Below are positions 1 to 12,600 of a stretch of 64,000 bases of DNA, piece after piece; positions within the stretch are counted from its first letter, which is position 1, and the number at the start of each line of letters is the position of its first letter. The position numbers were made by a program, and so were the translations under genes. The stretch is from Liriodendron chinense (Eukaryota; Streptophyta; Magnoliopsida; Magnoliales; Magnoliaceae), in assembly GCA_003013855.2 (NCBI GenBank), contig ML058459.1, positions 999,050 through 1,063,049 on the forward strand, given 5' to 3'. The notes under the pieces were generated by a model that was not told the DNA's origin, made no database searches, and worked only from the letters and a program-made list of their open reading frames with translations.

Positions 1-51
1 CAATAAAAAGTTACCTTAAAAAAAAAAAAACTTATAATTTGCTGGTTTCAG

Positions 52-195
52 GAAGAAATAGAGATAGAGTCCAAAGTTTTGCGGGTGGGAAAGGCAGTTG
101 GAGTTGTTAGTGTCGAGCTGAGGAAGAAGAAGACTGGAAAGATTATTGCGCAGGGGCGTCATACCAAGTACCTGGCTGCGTCCAGTAAATTGTGA
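52..195 (+). CDS. ACOT13: Acyl-CoA thioesterase 13-like, last coding exon (partial gene)
   Basis: This is the 3' coding exon of a gene that starts before the window. An acceptor (TTTCAG, ending at 51) precedes an open segment of 47 codons ending in TGA at 193-195. The peptide contains the block TGKIIAQGRHTKYL, the hallmark C-terminal strand of ACOT13-type hotdog-fold thioesterases, preceded by LRVGKAVGVVSVELRKK. Family members hydrolyse acyl-CoA esters and act as small hotdog oligomers; this exon covers the last two beta strands, while the catalytic Asp/Asn helix region lies upstream. The first codon is taken as GAA in phase 0 because this gives the family-like EEIEIESKVLRVG. Substrate and cellular location cannot be told from this piece. 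Confidence rests on the conserved C-terminal motif and the correct splice site. Confidence 0.88.
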   Translation, partial: EEIEIESKVLRVGKAVGVVSVELRKKKTGKIIAQGRHTKYLAASSKL

Positions 196-455
196 AGGAG
201 GCTGCTATTTTCCTTCTGTAATTGCTTGAAAGTAAAGAACTTTTTCTTGGAACTGACATTGTTCTGTGAAAATTAGAGGTGGCTAGTTCTGGGTTTTACT
301 CTTGTTTGTGGTGTATTTTAGGGTGTGAAAAAAAAAAAAAAAAGAAGAAAAGAAATCAACCAGAAGATGCTTGGCTCGCTAGATGAAAGTTCTGCTCAAT
401 TGCTGGTTATTTTGAATAACTGTAGCCAATTTGTATTTTCTCTACTTTCCTTTTT
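196..455 (+). other. 3' untranslated and downstream flank of the thioesterase gene
   Basis: There is no coding signal here. The stretch follows the TGA, is T- and A-rich, and carries a 15-20 base A-rich run near 328-350. A long 3' UTR is likely, but I could not fix a polyadenylation site. Confidence 0.4.
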
Positions 456-1160
456 GCATACTTAAAAACTTGAAAACTCGACTCGACTTGATGTTCAGCT
501 GGGTTGGGTTGACTCAAAGACTGGGACGAGTCTTTACCTGACTCGACTTGACATGTTAATTAATTTATTAAGTTTTATGATTATTATAGGTAGGTGTATG
601 GGGCTAAAATGTCATCATCATCTAAGCCTTATCCAAACTAACTGGGGTCAGTTGCATGAATCCTGTTTTGCTATTTCGCCATTCCCGTGTTTGAAATGTC
701 ATATTATTCGGATTAATGTTGGACGTCATGGCATAAGTTTGATGCCAGCTGTTAACTTGATACAACCTTCACCCTTTATCTGGGCTTGGGATTGGGCAAT
801 GGGGGCATAAATTCTCACAGGTGCAATGTAATAGACTATTACATATGTTTTTCACAATCAAGCAAGCTAATAGTCTATTACATAGGTTGATTACAATTAA
901 TGAGTTGGGTGTATAAGAACAAAATGTGAAGGAGAAAAAAAGAAGAAGAACCAAAGAGCAGTTTCTTGGTGTTCAGGTCAGAGGAGTTGTTACCTCTGAG
1001 TGAGTTCTTGGGTTCGAAGGGTGCGACTCAGTTCAAGTTGTGGTGAGTCTGTCGAGTTGAGCTAGTCATTGGGTTGACTCGATGAGTCGCGCTGAGTCAA
1101 TCTCATAATCAAGTTTCCTGGTGACTCAGCCAAGTTTCGAGTCGAATGATGGGAGTTTTA
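456..1160. repeat. Repeat with clustered ACTCGACTCG-type words at both ends
   Basis: Short degenerate words of the form ACTCGACT, GACTCGA and GAGTCG are packed at 475-555 and again at 1015-1145, separated by about 450 bases without them. The same word set returns at 39110-39310, 40090-40390 and 59800-60390. Paired clusters like this resemble subterminal repeats of non-autonomous DNA transposons. No clear terminal inverted repeat or target duplication was found for this copy. Confidence 0.45.
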
Positions 1161-1384
1161 GAACAATGCTTCTAGGTACTTCCACTGCAACGGTGCCGTC
1201 AGTCCTGTAATGAGAAGAGGCTTTACTTCATGAATATGTGCAAACTACAACATGACAAAAGGCTGAGCCCATCTCTGACAACGTATGCCCCACCAATCAA
1301 AACTCGCCATGTCATTACACTGCTGAGAGTACTTAATCAGGGCCAGACGGTGGGGGATTGAGTGACGATCTCAAAACCGCCCAT

Positions 1385-2280
1385 CTAGGTGGTATTTGGC
1401 ATTGTGGGGCTCACCTTGATGTGTGTGGCTTATATCCATTCCGTCCATCCATTTTTTTCAGCTCATTTTAGGGCAAATGAAACCTTCTTATGGCCCACCG
1501 TAATGTTTATTTGCATCCAACCTGTTGATAAAGGTCACACACCTGGATGAGAGGAAGGCACAAATATCAGCAAAACTTTTGTGGCCCTTAGAAGTTTTTA
1601 ATGGTGGGCATTTAATCACCATCCTTTTCTAGTGATGTGGTCCATTTGATCTTTTGATCCGTGGACGAAACACATACATCATGGAGGGCCTAACAATGCT
1701 TTGATGAATTTTTAGGATGTGATCCTAAAAATTAAGCAAATCCAAATCTCAGGTGGACCATACTGTTGGTGAATGACCATTAAAAGATTTTTGTGGGCCA
1801 CACAAGTTTTAGATCAAGCTAATCTTTCTATTTCTCCTTTATACAGATCTGGTTGACCTTATCATTGGCTTGGATGAGAGAAAAACCATACAATGGGCAT
1901 TATTGTGGGCCTTGGGAAGTTTTTAATGGTGGGTGTTTGGTCGGGATTTTTACTGCAATAGCCCTGAGGTGTGGCTATTTTTACTAAAAGGCCAACTTCT
2001 TGTCTGGTTCATCTTTTTGGCCTTTTGACGAGAAATTGAAAATTTATAGTTGAAAATGCCCCTCCGACCAATTCCCCCTAGGCACTATGGATCCCCTTAG
2101 GGCACGGTGGATTCCACTGAGCACATGGTGGTCAGATGGGTATGCTCGACTGTCAAATTTTCAATTTCTTGTCAAAAGGCTGAAAAAGATGAGCCGGACA
2201 AGAAATTGAACTTTTACTTAAAATAGCCACATCTCAGGTCTATTGCAGAAAAATCCCTGCTTGGTCACCATCAATTTTTA
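1385..2280. repeat. Decayed foldback-element sequence, two partial copies
   Basis: The stretch contains the recurring phrases of the local foldback family: GTGGGGCTCACCTTGATG, CCGTCCATCCAT, TTTTAGGGCA, CATCCAACCTGTTGATAA, ACACAAATATCAGC and AAGTTTTTAATGGTGGGC. Their order suggests one degenerate copy at about 1385-1690 and a second at about 1690-2280. The second copy is split by the 315-bp insertion at 1943-2257. Confidence 0.55.
1943..2257. mobile_element. Foldback MITE, 315 bp, near-perfect 9-bp target duplication
   Basis: The two ends are inverted copies over about 100 bases, starting GGGATTTTTACTGCAATAG at the left and ending CTATTGCAGAAAAATCCC at the right. The flanks are TGTTTGGTC (1934-1942) and TGCTTGGTC (2258-2266), a 9-bp duplication with one mismatch. 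A 9-bp duplication with long inverted arms is the signature of Mutator-like foldback MITEs. The element sits inside an older foldback copy. Confidence 0.8.
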
Positions 2281-2850
2281 GGAACACGTCCCATACCGGA
2301 CCGGGTGATGTTACCCAGTACGAAATCGGATTGCGTGCGGAGTAAACTCTCTTGGGCCCACCTAGAATAGAATGTATGTGCTTTATCTATTCCGTCCATA
2401 TGTTTTTTCCCCTCATTTGAGGGGTTGTGCCTAAAATTTAAGCATATCTAAATCTTAAGTGGACCATGCCACAGGAAACATTGGGAATAAAGATTTCTAC
2501 CGTTGAAACCTTCCCAGGCCCCACAGTGATGTTTATTTGTCATCCAACCTCTTCACAAGATCACATGGACATGGATGAAGAGAAAACACAAATATCAGCT
2601 TGATCCGAAACTTCTGTGTCCACTAGAATTTTTCAATGGCAGACATTCAATTCACACTTTTCCTATGGTGTGGTCCACTTTAGATTTTGATATGCTTTAT
2701 TTTTTGGCACAATGCCTAAAATTATCTGTTAAGATGGATGGACGGAGTGGATAAAATATTTAAATCACGTTGGGCCCCACAGAATTTACTCTTCGCTAAG
2801 CGTGCAGAGTTACTCACTACGCAATCCGCTTCCACCCGGTACCGTGTTGG
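2281..2850. mobile_element. Foldback element of the GGGCCCACC family
   Basis: Inverted ends can be read as CGGATTGCGTGCGGAGTAAA at 2327 and its degenerate complement ending ACGCAATCCG at 2828. An outer pair, GGACCGGGTG at left and CACCCGGTACCGTGTTGG at right, suggests the element extends to about 2281-2850. The interior carries the family phrases (CAGTGATGTTTATTTGTCATC, ATATCAGCTTGATCC). No target duplication was recognised. Confidence 0.6.
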
Positions 2851-3270
2851 CCAACCTTGATGAATGTGTTGTGTATCCAATCTCAAAACTTAAGCAGATC
2901 CAAATCTCCAGTAGACCACACCACTAGAAAAAGTGATAAATGACCATCAAAATATTTTTGTAGGCTAAAAACTTTCTGGATGAAGCAGATCTTTGTATTT
3001 TCTCTTCATCCAGCTCCTTTTAACCTTATCAACGGGTTGGATAGAAAATAAACATTTCGGATATGCTTAAGGTGGGCCTTGTGAAGTTTTTAACGGTGGG
3101 CATTCAATCACCATTTTTTCCTAAGGTGTGGTCCAGCTGAGATTTGGATTTGCTTAATTTCTTGATTCATCTCCTAATAAGGGCTGTAAAAACGGATGGA
3201 TGGCGTGGATATACAACACATCATCAAGGTGGGCCCCCACGTTAGTGTTACTTGGGTAACACGCATTAAG
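2851..3270. repeat. Degenerate foldback copy upstream of CMC4
   Basis: The left arm (CCTTGATGAATGTGTTGTG) and the right arm (CAACACATCATCAAGGTGGG) are inverted copies, with the usual interior GTGGACCA and AAGTTTTTAACGGTGGGC phrases. The ends are too diverged to fix. It lies within 400 bases of the CMC4 start codon, so part of it may lie in that gene's promoter. Confidence 0.55.
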
Positions 3271-3597
3271 TCATTTGGCTTATATGTGCCCACCGAGAAC
3301 ATGTCCTGGCTGAAAATCAATCTGATCCACTCATCAGAGGGGCCACAACCCCACAAGCGTACTTCGATCCAATAATACTGATATGCTCTTTTTTCCAACC
3401 GTTCGCTATCGCCATACAAGGTGTGACCCATTTAATGAGTGGACCACCTTCACATTCTGAGCTTGTCCATGCTCACGCAGGACCCACACGAGGAATGGCC
3501 CAGATCTCTCACACGTGTCGTACGTCCGTACGTGCGGGGAATCACCTCTTCCTTCGGTGTCTCCTCTCGCGAACTGTCATAACACTTGCTGTTGATT

Positions 3598-3612
3598 GAG
3601 AGAGAGAGAGAG
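3598..3612. repeat. (GA)n microsatellite abutting the CMC4 start codon
   Basis: An uninterrupted GA run ends at the base before the A of the CMC4 ATG (3613-3615), so it lies in the 5' UTR immediately upstream of the initiator. Confidence 0.85.
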
Positions 3613-6600
3613 ATGCCTCCGCCGAGCAAAGAACCATGCAAGAAGGAAGCCTGCGACATTCAAGCTTGCCTCACCAAGAACAACTTCATCCCCCAAAGGT
3701 AAAAAATATAGGATTGATATTTACACCCCACTTTTCATTTCTGCACTATCTCAATTCCCCAACTGAAAATTTGGGTTGTACCCAAATCAACCAGATTGCT
3801 TGTAATTTCTTTCTCTGATTATTCTAATTAGAAACCCAAGAATTCATGCCATTTGAGATGGCTTAGGAATTATATGATTCTCCTCCCCTGGATGTACATA
3901 GTATCAAGTAGGGCCATGTTTCAATAATCCAGATTCCAGGCCATTGGTCTCTTGGGCCTCACCCCAGCTGGACCATGCCCCCACGAAATCTCCCATTTTG
4001 GAAGAATCCTAGCCACTGTTGCGCGCTAATGTTGAGGAATAAGAAAAGAATACGGAAGAGATGAGATTTGAGAGAGAATAGAGAGAAGACAAGGAAGAAG
4101 GATTGTTGTTATATGTAGGGGTGTCAATGGGCCAGGCTCGGGCCTGAAAAATCAGAATTTTGAATAGGCCCGGCCCGATGGTCCGGGCCGATACATACCC
4201 TAGGCCCGGCCCGTTGACAGCCCTAGTTATATCTCTACCCGTAAAGATTACAATGCATTCTGTTATGTAAGCACCACAATAATGCTAGGGATAACATGTA
4301 ATTAAAAGATAACAATAATGACAGAGCTAACCCACAATTAAAAGAAATTGTTAAAAGCAAGCAATTTGAATTTGAAAATGGTCTGCCACATAGGATCTAA
4401 GAGATAGGGATCTCATCATTTCACCGTCCATCAAAAGAACCTTGTCCTCAAGGTTTGACATTAGGGAACCGGGAAGGGAGACTTGCCTAAGTCTCCTGCA
4501 TAGTGTCCTCCAGGATCATTGGGCATGGGATTGTCTTCTAGCCAATATCGTTCCATGAGAAAGAGTTGTTTCATTTTGCAGCGGTGGCCTCAATGGAATT
4601 GCTCATTCGTAGTTAAAATTCAAACCTCGGTTACGTCGTTTCTCCATTTTGGATGGTGTAAGGTGTTTGATGGGAATGGTTCCAACGATAGCCGAGGGAA
4701 GAAAATGCTCCATGTGGGAATGGTTGGAATTGTGGGCTAAAGCAATCTTTTCTTCTACCGATTGTGCCAATCCAATTACCTTGATTAAGGACGTCGGATG
4801 AAAAAGTTTAACCTCGCCCTGAATATCATCGCGTGACCCTCCTACGAAGCAATCAATCATGCAGGATTCAGGTAGTTTAATTGTGAGGTTTACAAAATAT
4901 TCAAATTTGTCTTCATATTCTTGCACCGATGCACACTATTGCAGTCGTGACAACATCTCATCCAATCCCGTATATTTAGTGGCACCAAAGTGAACACAAT
5001 AGCAGATTTGAACTCATCCCATGTTCATGTTGCTACGATATCTTTCATACAACAATACCATTGAATGGCTTTTCCTTCAAGGTGGAAAGTCGCTAATCCA
5101 ATCTTCTCATGCGCTGGTTATAGCTAAAGAAAAGCTGCGCCTAGTAAATCTAGTTGAGAGGATCCTCCCTATTGAAGCAGGGAAAATCCACCCTGTATAT
5201 TTAGTTTGCAACGTGGAAGAAGAGCTGGCTATTGTGAGATTGTAGACCGTTGGAGGTGTGTACTGTAATGGGGGTGGATGGTGTGTTTGGGGTGACTTGG
5301 TTGTCTTGCCGGTGTTAAGTTATAGACGTGTCTCAATGTGTCCTTTAACGCTGTAAAATTACCAGCCCAGATAGCTTGTTGTTCCTTAAGATCAGCTATG
5401 TCTTGAGAGGTTTTTTGCTATTGTCCCGATAGCTTTTTGATTCTCTCTGCCATGGCTGCCATTTAAATTTGGTTTGGTTAACAGAATCCTACATTCTAGT
5501 CATCACTAGATCAGTATGTTCTGATACCAAATGATGCGTGCCTTAACCAAATTCATAAGGAATAAGAAAAAAATAAGGAAGATGAGATTTGAGAAAGAAA
5601 AGAGAGAAGACAAGGAAGACAAAGAAGATGGATTGTTGTTATTTCTCTGTCCTGTAGAGATTACAATGCATTCTCTGATATAATTAAAAGATAACAATAA
5701 TGAATGTAAAAAGATAACAATAATGATAGAGATAACTCACAATTAAAAGCAAGTGATTTGAATTTGAAAATGGTCTACCACATAGGATCTTAAAGATAGG
5801 GATCTCATCAGCCACCAATCTAGGGCCTTTTCGCAGCTGTATGTAAAGTGATGCTGCATTTCTCGTTCAACTTGTAGAAAAATGAGGGTGGAGGTAGGTT
5901 TATGATGCAGGGGCATGCGATGACCTAACCCTAGATGTGTGTATATTCAGTTGGAAGATATTCAAGTAAGAAAATTAACAATTAACTATTTTTGCTCAAA
6001 AGGAAACTAACAAATATCAACACGGAGATGATATCCGTCCGTCCGGATCATGCCCCTCAGCATAAGAATCATGTAAATCGTAAAATAGGGAGGATCTAGG
6101 AATATGAGGATATCCCAGATCTAGCATATACCAGTCCACAATCAAGTTTGGATCCGATTCCCATGGCTAAGTATCCCTCTTTTCCGATCGAAACAAAAGA
6201 GGTAGATTCGAGAAAGAACGAATGTGATGGGGAAGGAACAGGTTCGAGATGAAGGATAACACAGGTTATAAAAATAGAAAATCGTACCTTTCCTGCACCT
6301 TGAAGAAATAGAGATGAGAAAAATATGGAAACCGGGGTGGAATCCTCAACACTCGAGGGCTAATCCTGAAACCCTGATCTCTTGAAACAAGAGGAAGAAA
6401 AACAGCTGAAATTTGTATTCATCCATAATTTCGAAATAGGGTTTCTCACAGTATATATAAGCTACAAAAATAAAAAGTGCACTAAAGTGCCTGAAAAAAA
6501 AAACATAAAACGCCTAAACTAAATAACGACACTAAAACGCCTAGAAATAAGGAAATAAACAGAAAAGTGCCTAAAAGTAAATCCGCTCCATGGTCCAGCG

Positions 6601-9600
6601 GTCATGATGCTCCTGCGCGATCCTGCAACTCGCGTACTCGTAACGCGTCAAAAAATGGGTCCAATGGGCCCGACGTCCATCCACATCAGCTCGTCTGCTC
6701 CAACACTCGATTCGTGACGTCGCCTCCTTTGGTACACTCTAAAGGGTGCACCACTGATGTCCGCATCAGTTTATTTGCATGTAGCTGCAACATTGAAATG
6801 TGAGACATGGATCGGGATTTGGAGCCAAATGGTGGGGAGGTCTGCCAATTTGTTGTTCAACCACTTGGGTAGGAAAGAGGATCTTCACTCCTCAAATCCA
6901 ATGGTTTAGATAGTCACTAGGAGGAGATTGCTCTCAATCAACAGGTGAGATTGGATGGAAATCTAGGGTTGCCTTTTTCTCTTCACTTGGGTTTTATTTA
7001 TTTGTTTTTCTTTAAAAGATAACAAAACTTTTATTAAAAAGAAAACGAAAACAACTTCAACGAGACAGGACACCGAGAGGGCGACCCACTTACATCCCAA
7101 TAAAATCAAAATTGCATCCCTTAAGCTTGGAAGAGGACAGAGCCCATTCTACTATAAGCAACCTAGCCCTTTGGGATGTTCCTTCCATCGTTTTACATTC
7201 ATTTTTTTAAACATCTAGCGTTGTGTTCTTCCCACACAGCCCACCTAATGGCTAGTAAGGCCATTCTCCATAAGGACTTTTTAACCTTGCCAAGATTCAC
7301 CCCATGCCATGCAACCAAAAGATCATTCACCGCCATAGGGAAGGACCACACTACTTTAAATCTACCTAGAATCTCCGCCCAAATCAGCCCCAGGAATGGA
7401 CAATGCACAAAGAGGTGGTCCACCATCTTCTCATCTTGCATAATGAGCACGTATTTGGAATTACCATAGACCTTTTCCAAATATTATCAATTTTAAGAAC
7501 TCTTTTTCTCCCAGCTAGCCAACTGAAAGCAACAATCTTAGGAGGAACATCGTAATGCTATATAAAAAAAAAAATGGTGGGCTCTGAAATTGCCTACCAA
7601 TCGCGATCATGCAATATAGAATAGAGTGATTTAACTGAGAACGATCCCAACTTATCCACTTTCCACATATTTTTTTTTTTAAAGATGAGAATTTTATTAA
7701 AAGATAGTAGAGCTGCCGAAACAAAAGACAAAACAAGAAACACAACAAGAAAAAACAAAACAAAAAGAAGCCAACCTCTAAGGGGGAAGCCCAAAACACC
7801 AAGGCCCCACCCATTTCAACTCTAGCCCGTGATCACGGGGCCCATTCCCTAAAAAGACCCAGGACTTTGGAAAACACCACAGTCGGACCGACTCCTTTAC
7901 TTCTGAAGGCTCTATTGTTTCTCTCTTCCCATAGAGCCCAAAGGACCGCTAGAAGGATGCAACGCCATTTTCTTCGACCAAGAACACCATCAGGATTAGC
8001 ATGCTACGATCTTAATAGCTGATCAAGGGAGGACAGCATCACCCAATCTACTCCAGCCAAACGTAAGACACTCCACCAAATATCTGAAGCATAGGGGCAG
8101 TGAATAAGGAGGTGATCTACCGATTCTTCCTACCTTAGACACATGTGACACACATTGGGGAGAATCATGCCCCTTTTGTGAAGATTATCTTGCGTCAGGA
8201 TGCGATTCCTCCTAGCCAGCCAAGCGAATGCCGCCACTTTAGGAGTCCCATACGACCACACAGGGCCTGTATGGATTTCAGAAGCCTGACTAGGAACTGA
8301 GGACAAAATGGAGTAGAAAGACTTGACCGTAAAATCTTCGAAGGAGAGCTCTTCCAAATCAGAGAATCTTGCGAAGCAGGATTTGGATGGAAGGCCTGTA
8401 AAAAGAGAGCAGATTAATAACTTCAGATAACTCACCCTTGTTGAAATTTCTTCTAAAAGGAGGGATCCACACTCCGCCTATCCCATTGTGGTAAAAACAA
8501 TCCTTAACAACTATGTTCTAGTTCGGGGACATCAGGAACAGGGAAGGAAAGGACTCGGCCAGAGTTGCATAATCGCACCAATGGTCTAACCAGAATCTGA
8601 TTCTGTTTCCATCACCCAGAGAAAGTGCACATTGGGACGGAGTAAATGGAACCCTCTAACAATGTTTTTCCATATAACAGAAGATCTATAGAGAGAGATC
8701 TAATCGGCCACCATCCCAAAGGGTCAGAACCATATTTTGTAGCAACCACAGATCTCCATAAGCTCTCGGGCTCAGACCCATACCTCTAAATCCACTTTCC
8801 CAGGAGAGCCTTGTTCATGACCTCAAGATTCTTGATTCCCGCACCTCCTTCCTCATAAGACAAACACACTTCCTTCCATTTTAAAAGAGTGAACTTGAAA
8901 GACCCGCTGCATCCCTGCCATGGAAACTTTCTATGCAAAGCATCAATTTTGAGAATAATTGATTTCAGGCAAAGAAAGAGGGACAAAAAGTACACCGGCA
9001 TGCTGGTCAGAGATGCCTTAATAAGGTTAATCCTTCCCCCGAGGGATAGCATGTTAATCATCCAAGAGGATAGTTTCCTCTCCGTCCTTTCAATAATGGT
9101 ATCCCAGATATGGATCGAGGGTTTCCCCTAAAGACAGGGGAAGACCCAGGTAGATCATTGGGAAAGATTCCACCTTACACCCAAAATATTTTCCAAAGGA
9201 ACTACTTACCTCTGGAGGGATATTGATTCCAAACAACTCAGTCTTCGACGTGTTGACCTCTAAACCAGAAATCACCTGAAACCAGCATATGCACATGCTG
9301 AGGAACGAAATCATAACCTCATTTGCTGCACAGAAAAGAAGAGTATTATCAGCAAATTGCAGATGATTAATGCATATCTGAGAATTTGGAATAGACAAAC
9401 CCTTAAATTGACCAAAATCCTTGGCCCTAGGCAACATCCTACTAAACGCTTCCATGACCAACACAAAGAAATGGGGAAAGAGGGTTTCCCTGTCCGATCC
9501 CTCTTGAAGGTTTGAAATAACCAAAAGGGGATCCATTGATAAGAATAGAGAATTTAGGGGAGGAGATGCATATTCTTATCCACGACCTCCAAGTGAACCC

Positions 9601-12600
9601 AAAACCCATCCTCAGAAGAATGTAGTCAAGAAACGACCAATCCATGTGGTTGTAAGCTTTCTCTAAATCTAGTTTACAAAGAATCCCTGAAACTTTCTCC
9701 CTAACACAAGAATTGATACATTCGTTAACTATCAAAACAGAATCGAGAGTCTGCCTGCCCTCAACAAAGATGAACTGGAAAGGGGAAATGAGCTTAGCGA
9801 AATTGCGTCGCGAAAGCTTGGCGGAGCTTGTAGAATTATGGCTAAGTCCTACCGGGGCGGTGATTAGGACTGCTTAAAAATCCTTTTAAAAATCTCTTAT
9901 CTAATTAACCTAATTAGCAATTATAAACTAATTAAGCAAGAACACTTAGCTTCCAAGCTTAAGTAGGTCCAATCATAAAGGCTAGCAAAGATAAGCAATT
10001 AAACAACCTAGCCTAAGCATATAGATTATAAAGATATAGCAATTAAGCAACTAATCCATATGCATGTCTAGACTATAAATGATATACTAAAACAAGCACC
10101 TAGCCTAGAAATGAAACTACAAGATGCGTATGCGAATTTACCTAGCAATGCATAGCATACATTCCATTCAAGCATTTATGTAATTAACAATTAAAGACAA
10201 TACAAGAATAGAAATGGCTTAAAAAGACAATCTTAAACACAAGCATGTATAGTGGTTCGACTACTTTTTTACTCCACTCCCTGCTCATGTACTCATCCCT
10301 TGAGTAGACTGGATTTTACTATAACGGAGGTTTTAAATCAGGCTCCCATCACTAGTAGAGTCACTGGATTCAAATTTGGACTCCTCCGTGTCATCCCATG
10401 TTGCTGCCACATCCTTCTTTCCTTTTGGTTTAGGCTTTTCCGAACATTCTAGGGCAATGTGACCACGTTCACCACAGTTGTAACATTGGACGGTTTTGGA
10501 TTTGGATAATTTTCCTTTCAATTTCTCACCCCTTTTGTCACAACTTCTCCCTCTTTCAAATTCGAGGAATCTCTTGAATTTCTTGTTCAATTTTTCTTCC
10601 TCATCATCACTATCTTCAATAGACTCACTCTTTGCCTATATGAGTGCCTATGTGAAGTCTTCAAGACGATACTTTTCTTCTTAGAATGGACCTTAAAGTG
10701 TAGTTCATGGGTTTGTAGGGAACCTAAGAGTTCCTCTACTTTTATGTTATTTATGTCTCTACACTCTTCTAAGGCTTTAACTTTGGAGCTAAATCTTTCC
10801 GAGAGGAACTTAAGTATTTTTCTACAAATTTTTCCAGCTGAAACCCATTCTCCTAAGCTACACATAGAGTTATAAATTAAATTCAATCTAGAAAAGAACT
10901 CCATGATATTTTTATCTTCATCCATCTTAATATTTTCAAATTGTGTGGTGAGGAGTTGCAATTTGGAACGTTTGACGGTCGACGTTCCCTCATGTGTAGT
11001 CTCTAGGATCTCCCAAGCTAATCTGCTAGTCTTACAATTACATATACAATTAAATTCATTGGATGAGACAGCAACAAAGATTGCGTTAAGACCATTGGCA
11101 TTGTAGCCACAAAGAGACCTGTCTTGGTCACTCAAATTTTTCATTGGTTTAATTAGGTGACTGGAACTCCATCTCGATCCACCATTTCCATTGATGCGGT
11201 CCAACCATCTTCTAAAATTTCCCATACTATTGGATCAAGGGACATTAAGAATACTCGCATCCGAGCCTTCCCGTATGCATAATTTGAGCCGTCAAAATAT
11301 GGTGGTAGAGTGATAAAACTACTCTCCTCTTGGGTAGACATCGTGCTATAGCTCCGATATCAGATCTTACTCTGGACGGTTAAGTCTTTGAAGAGCAACC
11401 CACTTTGATACCAATTGAAATTGCGTCGTGGAAGTTTGGCGGAGCTTTAGAACTATGGCTAAGTCCTAGAGGGGGTGATTAGGACCGTTTAAAAATCATT
11501 TTAAAAACCTTTGCCTAATTAACCTAATTAGCAATTATAAACTAATTAAGCAAGAACACTTAGCTTCCAAGCTTAAGTATGTCCAATTACAAAGGCTAGC
11601 AAAGATAAGCAATTAAACAACCCAGCTTAAGCATATATATAATAAAGATATAATAATCAAGCAACTAATCCATATGCATGTCTAGATTACAAATGATATA
11701 CTAAAACAATCACCTAGTCTAGAAGTGAAACTACAAGATGTGTATGAGAATCTACTTAGCAATGCATAGCATACATTTCATTCAAGCATTCATGTAATTA
11801 ACAATTAAAGACAATGCAAGAATAGAAATGGCTCAAAAGACAATCTCAAACACAAGCATGTATAGTGATTCGACTACTTGTCTACTCCACTCCCGGCTCA
11901 TGTACTCATCCCTTGAGCACACTGGATTTCACTATAACAGAGGTTTTAAATCAGGTTAACCTCTCAACCTTTACACGGAGATTTTGGCATAGGTTCACCT
12001 CTCAACCTGAACAAAGTTTTGGACATGAGCCAACTCTCAACCCGAACAGAGATTTTCAAGGTTCATCTCTCAACCTAGGAGTTTACAATTTCCTCCTAAC
12101 CTACACGTACGCACCTGTGTTGGTGACTCCCCTTGGAGACTTGTTTAGGCTCGACAAACGTGCCAAGGATCGCCAAACGACCCTACGTGGTTTTAAGTAG
12201 GATAACCATCAATCTTAACTTCACACTCAATCCTCCCAAAAGGAATGAGTCTTAAGACTACTAAAAAGACAACTTACTTGTCGGATTGAGTTCCTTGTTG
12301 GGTTGCTTGATCTCTGCTCTCCCGTGCTTCAATCAGCTCATCGATGCTCCCCCGATCGTGTTGCCGCTGCTTTGCCAATTCCCCAGCTCCACTGATCAAT
12401 CGCCTAGCATGAGATGGTCTTGAGATGCCCAAGGTGATAGGCGATGGTGTAAATTCTCTACAACTAGTAGGAGTTAGTTGCCTAGAGGAATTCCATCTAA
12501 AAGGATCTTTAGAGAGGTTTAAACTAAGGATTTACCTATGATCAAGGTGCCTAAACATCTAAAGATTAAGAGAGAGCAAGTCCATCTTCATGTGAGCTTT

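Larger units (their letters stand above)
4017..5810 (-). mobile_element. Short Gypsy-type LTR element, 1.8 kb, target duplication GCCAC
   Basis: Two related LTRs, 4017-4418 and 5532-5810, both end in GATCTCATCA. The whole is flanked by GCCAC at 4012-4016 and 5811-5815. Just inside the right LTR, the complement of TGGTATCAGAAC (5518-5529) is the primer site for initiator methionine tRNA, so the element reads on the minus strand. The interior holds only gag remnants and no protease, reverse transcriptase or integrase, so it is a non-autonomous deletion derivative. The left LTR is longer mainly because of a 110-bp hAT MITE at 4116-4225. It lies in CMC4 intron 1. Confidence 0.88.
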
